Shown one piece after another: positions 10,256-19,786 of a stretch of 61,842 nucleotides of DNA (its first letter is position 1; each line of letters begins with the position of its first letter). The stretch is from Chloroflexota bacterium (lineage in GTDB: Bacteria; Chloroflexota; Dehalococcoidia; Lucifugimonadales; UBA2962): contig PAAV01000059.1 in assembly GCA_002699485.1 (NCBI GenBank), forward strand, positions 12,493 to 74,334. Direction: 5' to 3'. The notes beneath the pieces were generated by a model. The model ran no database searches. It had not been told where the DNA came from and saw nothing but the letters and a program-made list of their open reading frames with translations. A program made the position numbers and the translations under genes.

Positions 10256-11296
10256 CTAATGATCACCATGTGCCGCCCCAGCAACACTAGCAAACACTAG
10301 CGTAAGCATGGAGAAAACATATGCTTGTATTAAACCAACGAACAATTCTAGTCCTAAAAATGGCATAATTCCAATAATAGGAATAAGGAATGCCATTGCA
10401 AACAACAACACCTCGCCTGCAAAGATATTTCCAAACAACCTAAATGTGAAACTGATCACTCTGCCCACTTCACTGATTAGCTCCAATATACCTACCGCAA
10501 ACCAGATAGGCCCTTGCTTAAAGTTAATATATTTTGCTGCGTGAGAAAAGAAACCCAGAGTCCTCAGAGCCCAAAAGTGAACAAAAAACATTGCAACTAG
10601 AGCTATAGCTAAAGTTGTATTAATATCTGTGTTTGCGGACCTAAGGAATGGAATCAGTATTCCTGCCTGCTTTCCATCTTCGACAATATCATGATCATGT
10701 TCCCACTCTTCTGCTGTAATGGTTTCTGAAACAGAGCCGAAACCTAATACTCCAACATTTCCACTGCCATTAAATATATTGAGTTTCACTTTAGATAACT
10801 CTTTATCCTTCTTTTCAGCATGATGTATAGCTAGATGCGGGTCTTCTATCCAACCTATAGTGCCAAATCCAGGAAGAATACCGATCCAATTTGAAATGAG
10901 TATGAATAGGAATATCGTCAGAACTAGTGGTATATACTGCTCTGAGCGTTTACCCGAAATCCCTACTCCCAACTTCTGGAAATATTCAATAATTACTTCA
11001 AAAATATTTTGAAAGCCACTAGGAACTTCTTTTATTTTTCTCGACGCAACAAATCCGAGTATTAGTAAAATACCAATAGTGATCCACGTTGTGATCATCG
11101 TATTAGTTATATGGAAACCGCCTATATTTGGATCGCTTGAAATTGGCTCTGCTGGCAACTGTAAAGCAGCTAATGGAGCTCCCAGGAATCCAAGACCGAA
11201 TGCATCTCCTAAACCACCTCCGGCAAGCCCAACTATAAATAAAGATCCGAACACAATGATTGCGATTAGGAGTTTTGGCTTTTTAAGCAATTTCAA
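10256..11296 (-). CDS. atpB: F-type ATP synthase subunit a
   Basis: Membrane stator half-channel subunit, 346 residues, longer than the usual 230-270. The essential arginine is Arg286 in FTFRLFGNIFAGEVLL. Membrane helices are visible at about 8-28, 65-84, 122-145, 225-250, 262-285 and 290-340. Two regions explain the extra length: an N-terminal hydrophobic segment with a periplasmic stretch (30-60) and a charged loop at about 150-215 containing EEWEHDHDIVEDG. The start codon is TTG at 11296. Operon position after atpZ is standard. Confidence 0.95.
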   Translation of the reverse strand: MKLLKKPKLLIAIIVFGSLFIVGLAGGGLGDAFGLGFLGAPLAALQLPAEPISSDPNIGGFHITNTMITTWITIGILLILGFVASRKIKEVPSGFQNIFEVIIEYFQKLGVGISGKRSEQYIPLVLTIFLFILISNWIGILPGFGTIGWIEDPHLAIHHAEKKDKELSKVKLNIFNGSGNVGVLGFGSVSETITAEEWEHDHDIVEDGKQAGILIPFLRSANTDINTTLAIALVAMFFVHFWALRTLGFFSHAAKYINFKQGPIWFAVGILELISEVGRVISFTFRLFGNIFAGEVLLFAMAFLIPIIGIMPFLGLELFVGLIQAYVFSMLTLVFASVAGAAHGDH

Positions 11297-11335
11297 TTAT
11301 GTAACCCTTATCTATTAAACTTCTTAACCTGAAGG

Positions 11336-11560
11336 CTAATTATCCAAAGTCGCCGTCAGCATCCTATACATCCCAAAAACCGATAAAGCCAAACCCAGAA
11401 TTAGTCCAGCAATTGTAAATCCAGGACTCGAACCGACAAATCTATCCAAAAAATAACCTCCGAAAGCCCCGCCTGCAATCAGAATTGCAACGAACCAGCC
11501 GATCCCGATAAGTCTCGCAACCAGATAGGTTTTTCTTGAATCTTTTGCCTTATCGAACAA
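11336..11560 (-). CDS. atpZ: AtpZ/AtpI-family small membrane protein of the ATP synthase operon
   Basis: 74-residue protein with two membrane helices (about 17-35 and 46-68) separated by the short GYFLDRFVGSSP turn, the pattern of the AtpZ/AtpI F0-associated family, which helps assemble the c ring or carries Mg2+/Ca2+. TTG start at 11560 (no ATG gives the conserved N-terminus). First gene of the atp operon. Family membership is by motif and position; role is by analogy. Confidence 0.8.
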   Translation of the reverse strand: MFDKAKDSRKTYLVARLIGIGWFVAILIAGGAFGGYFLDRFVGSSPGFTIAGLILGLALSVFGMYRMLTATLDN

Positions 11561-11678
11561 AGGTTTTAACTTCCCAATTAAGAGGTTGTCCCGTGACCAA
11601 TTTGGCTCCGATTGAAAAGTTTATCACAATCTAAAAACTACGGTAAAGAGGTTGTTCTCTATGCCACTCAGTTCTCAT

Positions 11679-12254
11679 TTACGATTCCACCGGTTGATCC
11701 CCAGAATCTCCTTCATCAGATTTGGTTTCACCTAAATCATCCAAATCTAAAGTTGACACAAATTCAGTGAATGCAGATAAGCTTTTAAGCTCTTCTTCTC
11801 TTAAGGGAGCTCTCTGATTTGAATTACTCAACTGCTTCGGCTTTCCAGTTTCTGCATCCATATCCACACCTGCCTTGTCAAGCACTGATTCATTAGCAAA
11901 TATTGGCGCTGATGTACGTACGGCTAACGCTATCGCATCACTAGGGCGCGAATCAACTTCCATAGTGTCTCCATCGATAGCTAGTATAACTTTGGCATAA
12001 AATGTGTCCTGATCAAGATCAGATACAACGATGCCGTTAACTTTAGCACCCAGAGAATTAATTACGCTGCCAAGTAAATCATGAGTGAGGGGCCTAGATA
12101 TCGCTACGTCCTGTAGTTTAACTGCTATAGCATCAGCTTCAGAAGCTCCAATCCAGATTGGAAGATATCGATCCGCATCTTTTGCCTTAAGAATAACCAC
12201 TCTCTGATAATTCATTAAGCTTACTCTAATGCTATCAATTAACATTTCGCGCAA
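11679..12254 (-). CDS. Bifunctional nuclease-family protein (DUF151)
   Basis: 191 residues of the DUF151/bifunctional nuclease family, named for plant proteins with RNase and DNase activity; the bacterial role is poorly known. The conserved core is RYLPIWIGASEADAIA (about 29-44), the segment around RPLTHDLLGS, and VDSRPSDAIALAVR (about 100-113). The C-terminal 50 residues are acidic and unconserved, and no UvrB/C motif is present. Start is TTG at 12254, 8 bases after AAGGAG; the ATG at 12245 would leave that site too close to nothing useful. Sits at the head of the atp operon, 118 bases before atpZ. Confidence 0.85.
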   Translation of the reverse strand: MREMLIDSIRVSLMNYQRVVILKAKDADRYLPIWIGASEADAIAVKLQDVAISRPLTHDLLGSVINSLGAKVNGIVVSDLDQDTFYAKVILAIDGDTMEVDSRPSDAIALAVRTSAPIFANESVLDKAGVDMDAETGKPKQLSNSNQRAPLREEELKSLSAFTEFVSTLDLDDLGETKSDEGDSGDQPVES

Positions 12255-12333
12255 AAAACATTCTCCTTAAGCCATATATCACTGCATTTGATTACAATAA
12301 TTTCCGAACAATTTATCGATCTATGTGTTTACA

Positions 12334-12363
12334 ATTCTAAAGTTGACTTTTCTCCAGTGTCAA
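12334..12363 (-). promoter_or_regulatory. Sigma70-type promoter of the DUF151 gene (possibly also atp operon)
   Basis: On the minus strand TTGACA (12363-12358), an 18-base spacer and TAGAAT (12339-12334), about 80 bases before the TTG start at 12254. GTTGAC/GTCAAC arms (12342-12347 and 12359-12364) make an inverted repeat over the -35 box and spacer. Confidence 0.6.
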
Positions 12364-12397
12364 CGAAAACTGTGTTTGTCAGGGTAGACGAAAAAGC

Positions 12398-13249
12398 CTA
12401 CCACTCAAATCCATTCTCACAGAGAAGTTTGTTTATGTCATCCTTTAGTTTAATTACAGCCATATTGGCTGCGCTTCCGTAACCATTAGCTGAATGTGAT
12501 GCATATAAAATTGATCTCGATGAATTAATCATCAAACCTCTTCCTGACTTATCAACCCCGTGTTTAATTACTGATTTCAAATCTCCACCTTGTGCCCCTA
12601 TACCGGGAGCTAAAATTGGGGTGTTAGGCGCGATTTTTCGTAACCCCTGCAACTCTCCAGGGTAAGGTGCTCCTGCAACCAAGCCTATCATCGCTTTAGA
12701 CTCCCATCTGGTTGAACTCAACGCAATATGCTCAAACAACTTGACAGGTTCGTTATTGTCTCTTTTTACAAATAAATCTTGGAATTCAACTGCGCCCGGA
12801 TTCGATGATCGACACCAAATATAAACACCCTTATCTTCATATTGAAAGAATGGTTCCAAGGATTCCATGCCTCCATAAGCATTAACAGTTGTTGCATCAA
12901 ACCCCCATAGATCAAACATTGCTTTTGAATATGCTTCACTAGTACTAGCAATATCACCACGCTTTCCATCTCCGATAATAACCGCATTAGGAGCTCGTCT
13001 ACGTATATGTTCCACGGTAGCCTCAAGATGTCTTAACCCTTCAATGCCAATGGACTCGTAAAATGCAAGGTTTGGCTTATATGCGCACACATGATCAGCT
13101 GTGGAATTTATAATTTCGCAATTAAACTTAGTAATGTCCGTAATCGGTAGTTTTGAGATAACTGGATCTAAACCGACACAGATCAAACTGCGAGTTTCCC
13201 TCATCGATAGATCTAATCTAGCTAAATATTTATGCAAATCACCAACCAC
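12398..13249 (-). CDS. pyrF: Orotidine 5'-phosphate decarboxylase
   Basis: Last step of UMP synthesis, OMP to UMP. 283 residues, the length of the longer subfamily 2 enzymes. The catalytic Asp-Lys-Asp set is visible as DGKRGD at 94-99, with CVGLDP at 24-29 and the phosphate-binding end APGIGAQGGD. GTG start at 13249. Stands alone between modC and the DUF151 gene; no other pyrimidine gene is nearby. Confidence 0.93.
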   Translation of the reverse strand: MVGDLHKYLARLDLSMRETRSLICVGLDPVISKLPITDITKFNCEIINSTADHVCAYKPNLAFYESIGIEGLRHLEATVEHIRRRAPNAVIIGDGKRGDIASTSEAYSKAMFDLWGFDATTVNAYGGMESLEPFFQYEDKGVYIWCRSSNPGAVEFQDLFVKRDNNEPVKLFEHIALSSTRWESKAMIGLVAGAPYPGELQGLRKIAPNTPILAPGIGAQGGDLKSVIKHGVDKSGRGLMINSSRSILYASHSANGYGSAANMAVIKLKDDINKLLCENGFEW

Positions 13250-13326
13250 AAATAAATCGTTCAGTAATTAATACTTTACACCACTTTAACCTGTTATCGC
13301 TTAACGCATTAGTTTTTAGCATCAAA

Positions 13327-14430
13327 TTAGTTTATTTCTGCCACACCTATCGAATTGGCTTTTATTATCAAATGAACTTCCAAACCTGGCGTTAAACCTA
13401 ATTCAGCCAAAGACCTAGTAGTAATCTCTACTATCAGTAATGTCCCAATATCAACATAAATAACTGAAAGAGAAGCTGAGTCAGCTATTTCTTTTACAAC
13501 GCCTTTTATTACATTTCGTGCACTCAACCCTTGAGGAGAACTCTTTGAAATAATGATGTCTGAGGCCCTAATAGAAACAGTGGCTTGCGATCCTGTTTTA
13601 GCTCTAAACGCAGGAACTTCCAACTCTAAGTCGTTCAACAAAATAATGCCAATTCCAGAGTCTTGACCATTGTCTATCACGGTTGCTTCAAAAACATTTT
13701 CTAATTCTGACATATCGATCACTTGTGTTGATCCTTGGCTGGACAATATTTCCTGCACCGAGCCTTCAGCCATCTTTTCTCCGTTATCGAGGAGAATTAC
13801 ATGCTGTGCAAGAGCGAAAACCTCAGAAATCGAGTGAGATACTAATATCATATGTATATTCAATTCGTTCTTAATTCGCGTCAGATACCTGATTATGGAA
13901 CCTCTAACTCCGAAATCTAGACCTTGCATAGGCTCATCTAGCATTAATATCTTTGGGGATATTGCCAAAGCCCTCGCTATAGCTACCCGTCTTGCCTCGC
14001 CACCTGAAAGCTCTGTTGGCTGCCGATCTAAAATTTCGGATAGTCCCATAATTTTAATTAGGTCATTAGGGTAAATTTTCCTATTGTCATTCTCTACAAG
14101 CTTGTATCCATAATTAATATTGTCCAACACAGAAAGGTGGGGGAATATCAGGGAATCCTGCAGCACATATCCAATTCTTCTGTTTTCTGGTTTAACATTA
14201 ATTTTCGATTCAGAGTTAAATAACTCCTCGCCTTGCAAAAAAAGATGTCCTTCATCTGGGTGCATTAGCCCCGACAAACAATTCAACAAAGATGTTTTTC
14301 CACTTCCTGAATTGCCGAAAACAGCAGTAACCCCTGACTTTAAATCGGCTTCAATTGAAAGATTAAAAGTCTTATACTTTTTCTTAATAGAAAATGTCCC
14401 TATTAAATTATGTTGATGGTCTCTGACCAT
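13327..14430 (-). CDS. modC: Molybdate ABC transporter, ATP-binding protein
   Basis: ATPase of the high-affinity molybdate importer. 367 residues: ABC domain (1-235) with Walker A GNSGSGKTS (39-47), Q-loop LQDSLIFPHL, signature LSGGEARR (141-148) and Walker B ILMLDEPMQGLD, then a C-terminal TOBE/Mop-type domain (about 290-367) that binds oxyanion. ATG at 14430, two bases after the modB stop. Tungstate or sulfate transport is possible by homology, but the TOBE domain and ModA/ModB neighbours favour molybdate. Confidence 0.92.
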   Translation of the reverse strand: MVRDHQHNLIGTFSIKKKYKTFNLSIEADLKSGVTAVFGNSGSGKTSLLNCLSGLMHPDEGHLFLQGEELFNSESKINVKPENRRIGYVLQDSLIFPHLSVLDNINYGYKLVENDNRKIYPNDLIKIMGLSEILDRQPTELSGGEARRVAIARALAISPKILMLDEPMQGLDFGVRGSIIRYLTRIKNELNIHMILVSHSISEVFALAQHVILLDNGEKMAEGSVQEILSSQGSTQVIDMSELENVFEATVIDNGQDSGIGIILLNDLELEVPAFRAKTGSQATVSIRASDIIISKSSPQGLSARNVIKGVVKEIADSASLSVIYVDIGTLLIVEITTRSLAELGLTPGLEVHLIIKANSIGVAEIN

Positions 14431-14432
14431 GC

Positions 14433-15104
14433 CTATTTGCTCTCCCTATAGCTATACTTGTTCATCAACCAATTATGAATTAGCAAAGTGACCACAGCGA
14501 ATAAGATGCTAATCCCAATCAGTTCCAAAACCTCGTTATCTTTTCCAGTGAGTATTCGCCCATAAATTGCCACGGGCAAGGTTTCAGTCGAACCCGAGAT
14601 AGACCCAGCAACAACAACGGTCGCACCGAATTCGCTGAATGCCCTAACAAATCCGATTAATAGACCTGCCAGCATCCCCTTGTAAGCCAACGGCACTGTT
14701 ATAGTAAAGAATACCCTCCAGGCTCCAGCTCCTAAAATTCTCGCACTTTGCTCAAGGCGGGTATCCACATCAGCAATTCCTACCATGATAGATCTAACCA
14801 TAAGCGGAAATGATACAACCGCCGATGCTATAGCCGCAGCAAACCATGTAAAAACAATGTCCTTACCAAATATGATTTGACTTAATTGACCAAGTGGGCT
14901 GGAATTACTCAAACTGGTAAGCAAAAAGAACCCAATAATCACAGGCGGCAAAGCCAAAGGTAATGAAACTATCAAGTCTATTATGAAATTTACTGGCGTC
15001 TTGCGTTTAACAAGAAACCATCCCACCCCAACAGCTGGGATAATATTCATCAGTGTTGCAATTATAGAAACCTGGAATGAAAGTAATATAATTTCTAAAT
15101 ACAT
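14433..15104 (-). CDS. modB: Molybdate ABC transporter permease
   Basis: Membrane component of the molybdate importer, 223 residues with about five membrane helices. The cytoplasmic loop that contacts ModC is ARILGAGAWRVFFTITVPLA, followed by RAFSEFGATVVVAGS, which is the classic ModB signature. ATG at 15104. Middle gene of modABC, 38 bases after modA and 2 before modC. Confidence 0.92.
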   Translation of the reverse strand: MYLEIILLSFQVSIIATLMNIIPAVGVGWFLVKRKTPVNFIIDLIVSLPLALPPVIIGFFLLTSLSNSSPLGQLSQIIFGKDIVFTWFAAAIASAVVSFPLMVRSIMVGIADVDTRLEQSARILGAGAWRVFFTITVPLAYKGMLAGLLIGFVRAFSEFGATVVVAGSISGSTETLPVAIYGRILTGKDNEVLELIGISILFAVVTLLIHNWLMNKYSYRESK

Positions 15105-15142
15105 AGCGATTAAATGTCACGCATATTAATAGTACTAGCGTG

Positions 15143-15907
15143 CTAAGGGAACGAAAACCCGTGATCCGCAAAGATAGCGCGTGCCTTTTCCGATAGCAAA
15201 AATTCACAAAATCTCACAGCTTCTCCTGTGTTGAGAGTTGATTTGGTTATAGCCGCAACGTACAAAACTTGATCATAAGTTTCCAAAGGGATTATATCCA
15301 AAACGGACAAATCCTCCGCAAGTATAGCGTCGGTGCGGTACACAATTCCTACATTTGCATTGCCGCGCTCGACATATGTAAGTGCTATCCTGACGTTTTC
15401 GCCTGTAACTATTTTTGAAGATAAACTTTGATCTAAATCAAGGTTATTAAGGGCCTGTATTGCATATATCCCTGCAGGCGCGGTATCGGGATCAGCTACC
15501 GCGATTCTTGCAATTTCATTTGCCTTTAAATCTTCTAGTGTTTGTATTCGATCCTGAAAATCGCTATGGGCAACGACAACGAGTTGATTAGTTAGCACAT
15601 TGTATCGGTTTTGAACGAGCAAACTTCTAGCTTCAAGAAACTCTATTGGTGCGACTCCAGCAGACAATATTACATCTGGGTTTGCTCCCAGCGATATCTG
15701 TCTAGCAAGTTTTTGCGACCCTCCGAAACTAAATATTATTTCAGCTCCATGTTCCATTTCATAAGATGTTTTTATAGATTTAAGTGCATCTCCAAGACTG
15801 GCAGCTGCAAACACCAAAATTGATTCAGAATCTCTACTACTGCAACTTACTGAAAACAAGATGGCAAACAAAAGAACAATGATTGACATGTTTCGTGATA
15901 ATTTCAT
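15143..15907 (-). CDS. modA: Molybdate-binding lipoprotein
   Basis: Extracytoplasmic substrate-binding protein of the molybdate importer, 254 residues. A signal peptide of about 21 residues ends in the lipobox FSVSC with Cys22, so it should be lipid-anchored. The mature protein begins with LVFAAASLGDALK, the ModA signature that forms the oxyanion pocket, and continues with GGSQKLARQI and YVERGNANVGIVYRTDA. ATG at 15907. No molybdenum-cofactor riboswitch is visible upstream. Confidence 0.92.
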   Translation of the reverse strand: MKLSRNMSIIVLLFAILFSVSCSSRDSESILVFAAASLGDALKSIKTSYEMEHGAEIIFSFGGSQKLARQISLGANPDVILSAGVAPIEFLEARSLLVQNRYNVLTNQLVVVAHSDFQDRIQTLEDLKANEIARIAVADPDTAPAGIYAIQALNNLDLDQSLSSKIVTGENVRIALTYVERGNANVGIVYRTDAILAEDLSVLDIIPLETYDQVLYVAAITKSTLNTGEAVRFCEFLLSEKARAIFADHGFSFP

Positions 15908-15966
15908 TAGTTATAAATACTACTTGTTTATTGCAATTATTACTCTATTTTTGATGAATGGATATA

Positions 15967-15995
15967 TTGTTACTGGCAATCCTTCTTGGTATACT
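15967..15995 (+). promoter_or_regulatory. Sigma70-type promoter of the nusA-infB operon
   Basis: TTGTTA (15967-15972), a 17-base spacer and TATACT (15990-15995). Transcription would start near 16003, giving an 80-base leader before nusA. Confidence 0.6.
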
Positions 15996-16030
15996 TGCAG
16001 TACAACTTTTATAACTTAATGACGGTGGAA

Positions 16031-16053
16031 AAAGTGGGGCCAAACCCCACTTT
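16031..16053 (+). terminator. Terminator-like hairpin in the nusA leader (possible attenuator)
   Basis: AAAGTGGGG (16031-16039) and CCCCACTTT (16045-16053) form a perfect 9-bp stem with a 5-base loop, followed by TCTT. It lies between the predicted nusA promoter and the nusA start. The same TGGGGC that opens the stem occurs again at 16064-16069, so CCCCA can pair with either copy, which would give two exclusive folds. As nusA is the only gene that the + transcript could enter, a role in attenuation is the natural reading; this is inference. Confidence 0.55.
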
Positions 16054-16081
16054 TCTTAATTAATGGGGCAATTGTATAAAA

Positions 16082-17617
16082 ATGAAAAGTGATTTCTTAA
16101 TCGCATTAACTCAGCTTGCAGCTGAAAGAAACTTGCCTAGAGACATTGTATTGTCGGCAATTGAAGCTGCATTAGTGTCCGCATTTCGTAAAGACAGTAT
16201 AGCCACGGGCCAGGAAATTTCTGTGAAGCTAGATCCAGGCACTGGTGATGTTAGCGTTTATCTGCTCAAAAAAGTGGTCGATGAAGTCGAAAATGATCTT
16301 CTTGAAATCACTCTAGAGGACGCAAAGAAATATCAAGCCGATATTGAAGTCGGTGATAACGTGGCTTATGAAAAACTACCTGCCAGTGCAGGCAGGATTG
16401 CAGCTCAAACTGCTAAACAAGTTGTACTACAAAGACTACGAGAAGCTGAAAGAGAGCTAGTATACGAAGAATATGCTGACAAAGAAGGTGAAGTATACAC
16501 CGTCAACGTACAACGAATTGACTCAAAGCAAGTAGTCTGTGAAATGGGTAGAGCTGAAGCAATTTTACCCTTATCTGAACAAATACAATCTGAACGGTAT
16601 CGTGTTGGTCAAAAAATTAAGGTGCTTCTAAAGTCTTTAGAAAGGTCTGTTAAAGGCCCTGAGTTAATAATCTCTCGAGCGGATGATGCCCTTCTAAAAC
16701 GATTGTTTGAAATGGAAGTTCCAGAAATATACAACGGGTCTGTTGAGATAAAAGCGATCGCCAGGGAACCGGGAGCACGAAGCAAAGTTGCCGTTTTTGC
16801 CAGTCAAGAAGGCGTAGATCCTGTGGGATCATGTGTGGGGCTTAGAGGAATAAGAATTCAAAACATTGTAAATGAATTGCATGGTGAAAAAATTGATGTT
16901 GTTCAATGGGATGAAAATCCAATAGTATTTATTTCTCAGGCTCTTAGTCCATCACAGGTTTTGAGAGTTGACCTTGTCCAAGATGATTTATCGGCAACCG
17001 CGGTGGTACCAGAAAATACTCTTTCACTTGCAATAGGCAAAGAGGGTCAAAACGCCAGACTGGCCGCGAAGCTAACGGGTTGGAAAGTTGACATTAAAAG
17101 CGATGTGGAAGTTGCTGGCGAAGAACCTTTAGAGCCGGTCACTACGACAAAGGTTTCTAAAGAAAAACCTGTGACCCCTGAACTGACCGAAGCTGTAGAA
17201 GAAACATCGATTACAGAAGCCAAAGAAGCTCAAGAAGAAGAGACTCCTGTACAGGATGATGGAGATGAAGTTGTTGAGTCGACTGATGTTGCAGAAACTA
17301 GTGATACTGAGATAGTTGAAGATACAGTGTCAACAACAAAGGGTTCTAGTGAAGAGAAAGAACTTATCGCTGCTGTCGCTGAAGCATCTGGCGAACAGGA
17401 AGACACAGAAACTGAGGATGAGTCCCTTGAGCCTGTACAATCGGCTGCAGAGCTGTCAGAGGAAGTCTGGAACATACGTAAACCTTCTGCTCCTGTGGAC
17501 CCAGGCCAGTTAAGATTCGCTGAAGACATTGAAGAGCTATTTAAAAATGGTCCTGCTAAGCGAAGAGGAACGAGAAAACGCAGGCCCAGAACGAACAAAA
17601 CTGCTCGTAAAAAATAA
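16082..17617 (+). CDS. nusA: Transcription termination/antitermination factor NusA
   Basis: RNA polymerase-associated elongation factor. 511 residues: N-terminal polymerase-binding domain (1-125) with LPRDIVLSAIEAALVSAFRK, written across 19-38, an S1 domain (about 130-200), and two KH domains (about 205-345) with PIVFISQALSP and SLAIGKEGQNARLAAKLTGW between 275 and 335. The C-terminal 160 residues are a low-complexity acidic tail rich in Glu, Thr, Val and Ala, ending in a strongly basic stretch AKRRGTRKRRPRTNKTARKK. ATG at 16082 has only a weak ribosome site. Heads the nusA-ylxR-infB-rbfA-truB operon; rimP, its usual first gene, is missing here. Confidence 0.95.
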   Translation: MKSDFLIALTQLAAERNLPRDIVLSAIEAALVSAFRKDSIATGQEISVKLDPGTGDVSVYLLKKVVDEVENDLLEITLEDAKKYQADIEVGDNVAYEKLPASAGRIAAQTAKQVVLQRLREAERELVYEEYADKEGEVYTVNVQRIDSKQVVCEMGRAEAILPLSEQIQSERYRVGQKIKVLLKSLERSVKGPELIISRADDALLKRLFEMEVPEIYNGSVEIKAIAREPGARSKVAVFASQEGVDPVGSCVGLRGIRIQNIVNELHGEKIDVVQWDENPIVFISQALSPSQVLRVDLVQDDLSATAVVPENTLSLAIGKEGQNARLAAKLTGWKVDIKSDVEVAGEEPLEPVTTTKVSKEKPVTPELTEAVEETSITEAKEAQEEETPVQDDGDEVVESTDVAETSDTEIVEDTVSTTKGSSEEKELIAAVAEASGEQEDTETEDESLEPVQSAAELSEEVWNIRKPSAPVDPGQLRFAEDIEELFKNGPAKRRGTRKRRPRTNKTARKK

Positions 17618-17653
17618 ACTTCTAATAAGGCTGGGCTAAATTAGGTGGTGATA

Positions 17654-17929
17654 GTGACTATCGTCAAGAAGCTTCCAAAGCGAACTTGCATAATTTGCAA
17701 GAGCAAAAATCCGAAACGAAGTATGATTAGGTTGGCAGCTCTAGGCGGTGAAGTGAAATTGGATTTAGAATCACGCCTTGATGGCAGAGGAATATATATC
17801 TGTTTATCTAAAGATTGTAGACTGTCAGAACTTGATGCTGGTAAGTTATCCTATAGTCTAAAAACATTAGTAACGAAAGAGAGTACGGCTTCTGTATCAG
17901 AACAACTAAGAAAGTTGGTTAGTAAATAA
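17654..17929 (+). CDS. ylxR: YlxR-family (DUF448) nucleic acid-binding protein
   Basis: Small basic protein found between nusA and infB in many bacteria; shown in some to bind RNA or act as a regulator. About 91 residues with the family motifs RTCIICKSKNPKRSMIRL at the start and DGRGIYICLSKDC in the middle, the latter two with cysteine pairs. The frame opens at GTG 17645, but AGGTGG at 17643-17648 is correctly spaced (5 bases) for the GTG at 17654, which I chose. Confidence 0.85.
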   Translation: MTIVKKLPKRTCIICKSKNPKRSMIRLAALGGEVKLDLESRLDGRGIYICLSKDCRLSELDAGKLSYSLKTLVTKESTASVSEQLRKLVSK

Positions 17930-17938
17930 GCTCAAAAA

Positions 17939-19765
17939 ATGGTAAAAAAAACAGTTAAAGAAACTACAGAAAATTCCGAATCAAATCAAAATGTTTCGGT
18001 TGATCAGCCAGTATCACAGGCTGAACCTCCTGCTTTGGAAATTCCTAATGCCATTACGGTTGCAGGTTTGGCAGACATGATGCAAATAGGTTCTATAGAT
18101 CTAATCAAACAACTTATGCGTCTAGGCCACATGTACACCATTAATGATGTTTTAGAGTTTGAACTTGCAGCAGATGTAGCCGAATCTTTTGGATTCGACG
18201 TATATGAACCTGCGGAAGAAACTCATGATGCCACATCAATAGTTCCGTCAAATGAAGTCGATGATGCAAAAGATTTAGTTGGTCGCCCACCTGTCGTTAC
18301 CATCTTAGGTCACGTTGATCATGGTAAAACCACGATACTAGATGCAATTAGAAAAACAAAAGTCGTAGATGCTGAAGCTGGCGGAATCACTCAACACATT
18401 GGAGCATATCAGGTTGAGCACAATGACAAACTAATTACGTTTCTAGACACACCTGGACACGAAGCCTTTACTGCGATGAGAGCACGTGGCGCACAGGTGA
18501 CCGACATAGCCGTTCTGGTGGTGGCTGCTGATGACGGACTAATGCCCCAAACCCAGGAGGCTATCGACCACATAACAGCTGCGGGTGTACCAATGTTGGT
18601 ATGTATAAACAAAATGGATAAGCCAGAAGCAGATCCTGAGAAAATAAAAAGACAGCTTTCAGAGAGAGATTTGCTTGTAGAAGACTGGGGTGGCGATATT
18701 ATCAGCGTGCCCGTATCGGCAACAAAAGAAGAGGGAATACCCGACTTGCTTGAAAACCTTCAATTATTATCAGAGATGGCCGAATTAAAAGGAAATCCTG
18801 ACAAATTAGCAACCGGAGTTGTGGTAGAAGCAAGACTAGACAAGCGCCGTGGCCCAGTTGCCACAGCACTTATCCAAACAGGCACGCTCAAAGTTGGTGA
18901 TCATATAACCATCCGTGATTTACGAGGCAGAGTCAAAGCGATGCTAGATGATCAAGGATCCAAAATTGATAATGCAGGACCATCTACTCCAGTCGAGATA
19001 CTTGGCATTTCTGGCTTGCCTGAAGCAGGAGACATATTTAATGTTGCCCCTGACGAAAAAACTGCAAAACAAATGGTATTAGAACACCAACAAACGCAAG
19101 AGTATCAGACAACAACTCTGGAAGATGCTTATAGTCGCATGGAATCGGGTGTGACAAAGTATATGAACTTGATTATCAAGACAGATGTTCAAGGTAGTGT
19201 TGATGCGGTTTTAAATATGCTGAACACATTAAGTGATGAGCAATCAAAAATAAAAATTATACGTGCCTCAGCAGGAGGTATTACTGAAAACGATGTAATG
19301 TTGGCTTCGGCATCAGACGCAGTGATAATTGGATTCAATTCTGAAATGCAACCTGGAGCTTCAGCCCTTGCATCCCAAGAGGGAATTGAAATAAGAACTT
19401 ACAAAGTGATTTACGACTTAACTGATGATGTGGAGAAAGCTCTACGAGGTCTACTTGAACCGGTATTTAAAGACGTTGTTGAAGGTGAAGCTGCAGTTCG
19501 AGAAACGTTTGATATTGGTCGTAAAGGAACTATAGCTGGTTTTTATGTCAGCAAGGGGAAAATCACACGTGAAGCAACAATTCATGTAATCCGCAACGGT
19601 GAACAGCTACATGAAGGGTCTATTATCAGCCTCAAACATTTTAAAAATGATGTCAAAGAAGTAGCTAATGGAAATGAGGGTGGAGTTCTAATAAATGGCT
19701 TCAATGAATTTGAAGAGGGAGATATATTAGAAGCGCATCTCTCCGAACAAGTCAGCAGAAAATAA
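17939..19765 (+). CDS. infB: Translation initiation factor IF-2 (short form)
   Basis: GTPase that brings fMet-tRNA to the small subunit. 608 residues, well below the 750-900 of many bacteria, because the long variable N-terminus is cut to about 115 residues; the IF2_N module ([20 protein letters not shown], 39-58) is kept. G1 is GHVDHGKT (124-131), G3 DTPGHEAF, G4 NKMDKP, followed by domains II, III and the C-terminal fMet-binding barrel. ATG at 17939, ten bases after ylxR. Confidence 0.96.
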   Translation: MVKKTVKETTENSESNQNVSVDQPVSQAEPPALEIPNAITVAGLADMMQIGSIDLIKQLMRLGHMYTINDVLEFELAADVAESFGFDVYEPAEETHDATSIVPSNEVDDAKDLVGRPPVVTILGHVDHGKTTILDAIRKTKVVDAEAGGITQHIGAYQVEHNDKLITFLDTPGHEAFTAMRARGAQVTDIAVLVVAADDGLMPQTQEAIDHITAAGVPMLVCINKMDKPEADPEKIKRQLSERDLLVEDWGGDIISVPVSATKEEGIPDLLENLQLLSEMAELKGNPDKLATGVVVEARLDKRRGPVATALIQTGTLKVGDHITIRDLRGRVKAMLDDQGSKIDNAGPSTPVEILGISGLPEAGDIFNVAPDEKTAKQMVLEHQQTQEYQTTTLEDAYSRMESGVTKYMNLIIKTDVQGSVDAVLNMLNTLSDEQSKIKIIRASAGGITENDVMLASASDAVIIGFNSEMQPGASALASQEGIEIRTYKVIYDLTDDVEKALRGLLEPVFKDVVEGEAAVRETFDIGRKGTIAGFYVSKGKITREATIHVIRNGEQLHEGSIISLKHFKNDVKEVANGNEGGVLINGFNEFEEGDILEAHLSEQVSRK

Positions 19766-19786
19766 TAACGAGTTAGGCCTAATCAA

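Noticed and set aside
11580-11655. A 10-base direct repeat, AAGAGGTTGT, at 11580-11589 and 11646-11655 upstream of atpZ.
   Set aside because: Two short copies without symmetry are not enough to claim a regulator site.
15958-16014. An 18-codon leucine-rich ORF (starting MDILLLAILLG) before the nusA hairpin, which looks like a leader peptide.
   Set aside because: It has no ribosome site and the nusA promoter boxes lie inside it, so most of it is not in the transcript.
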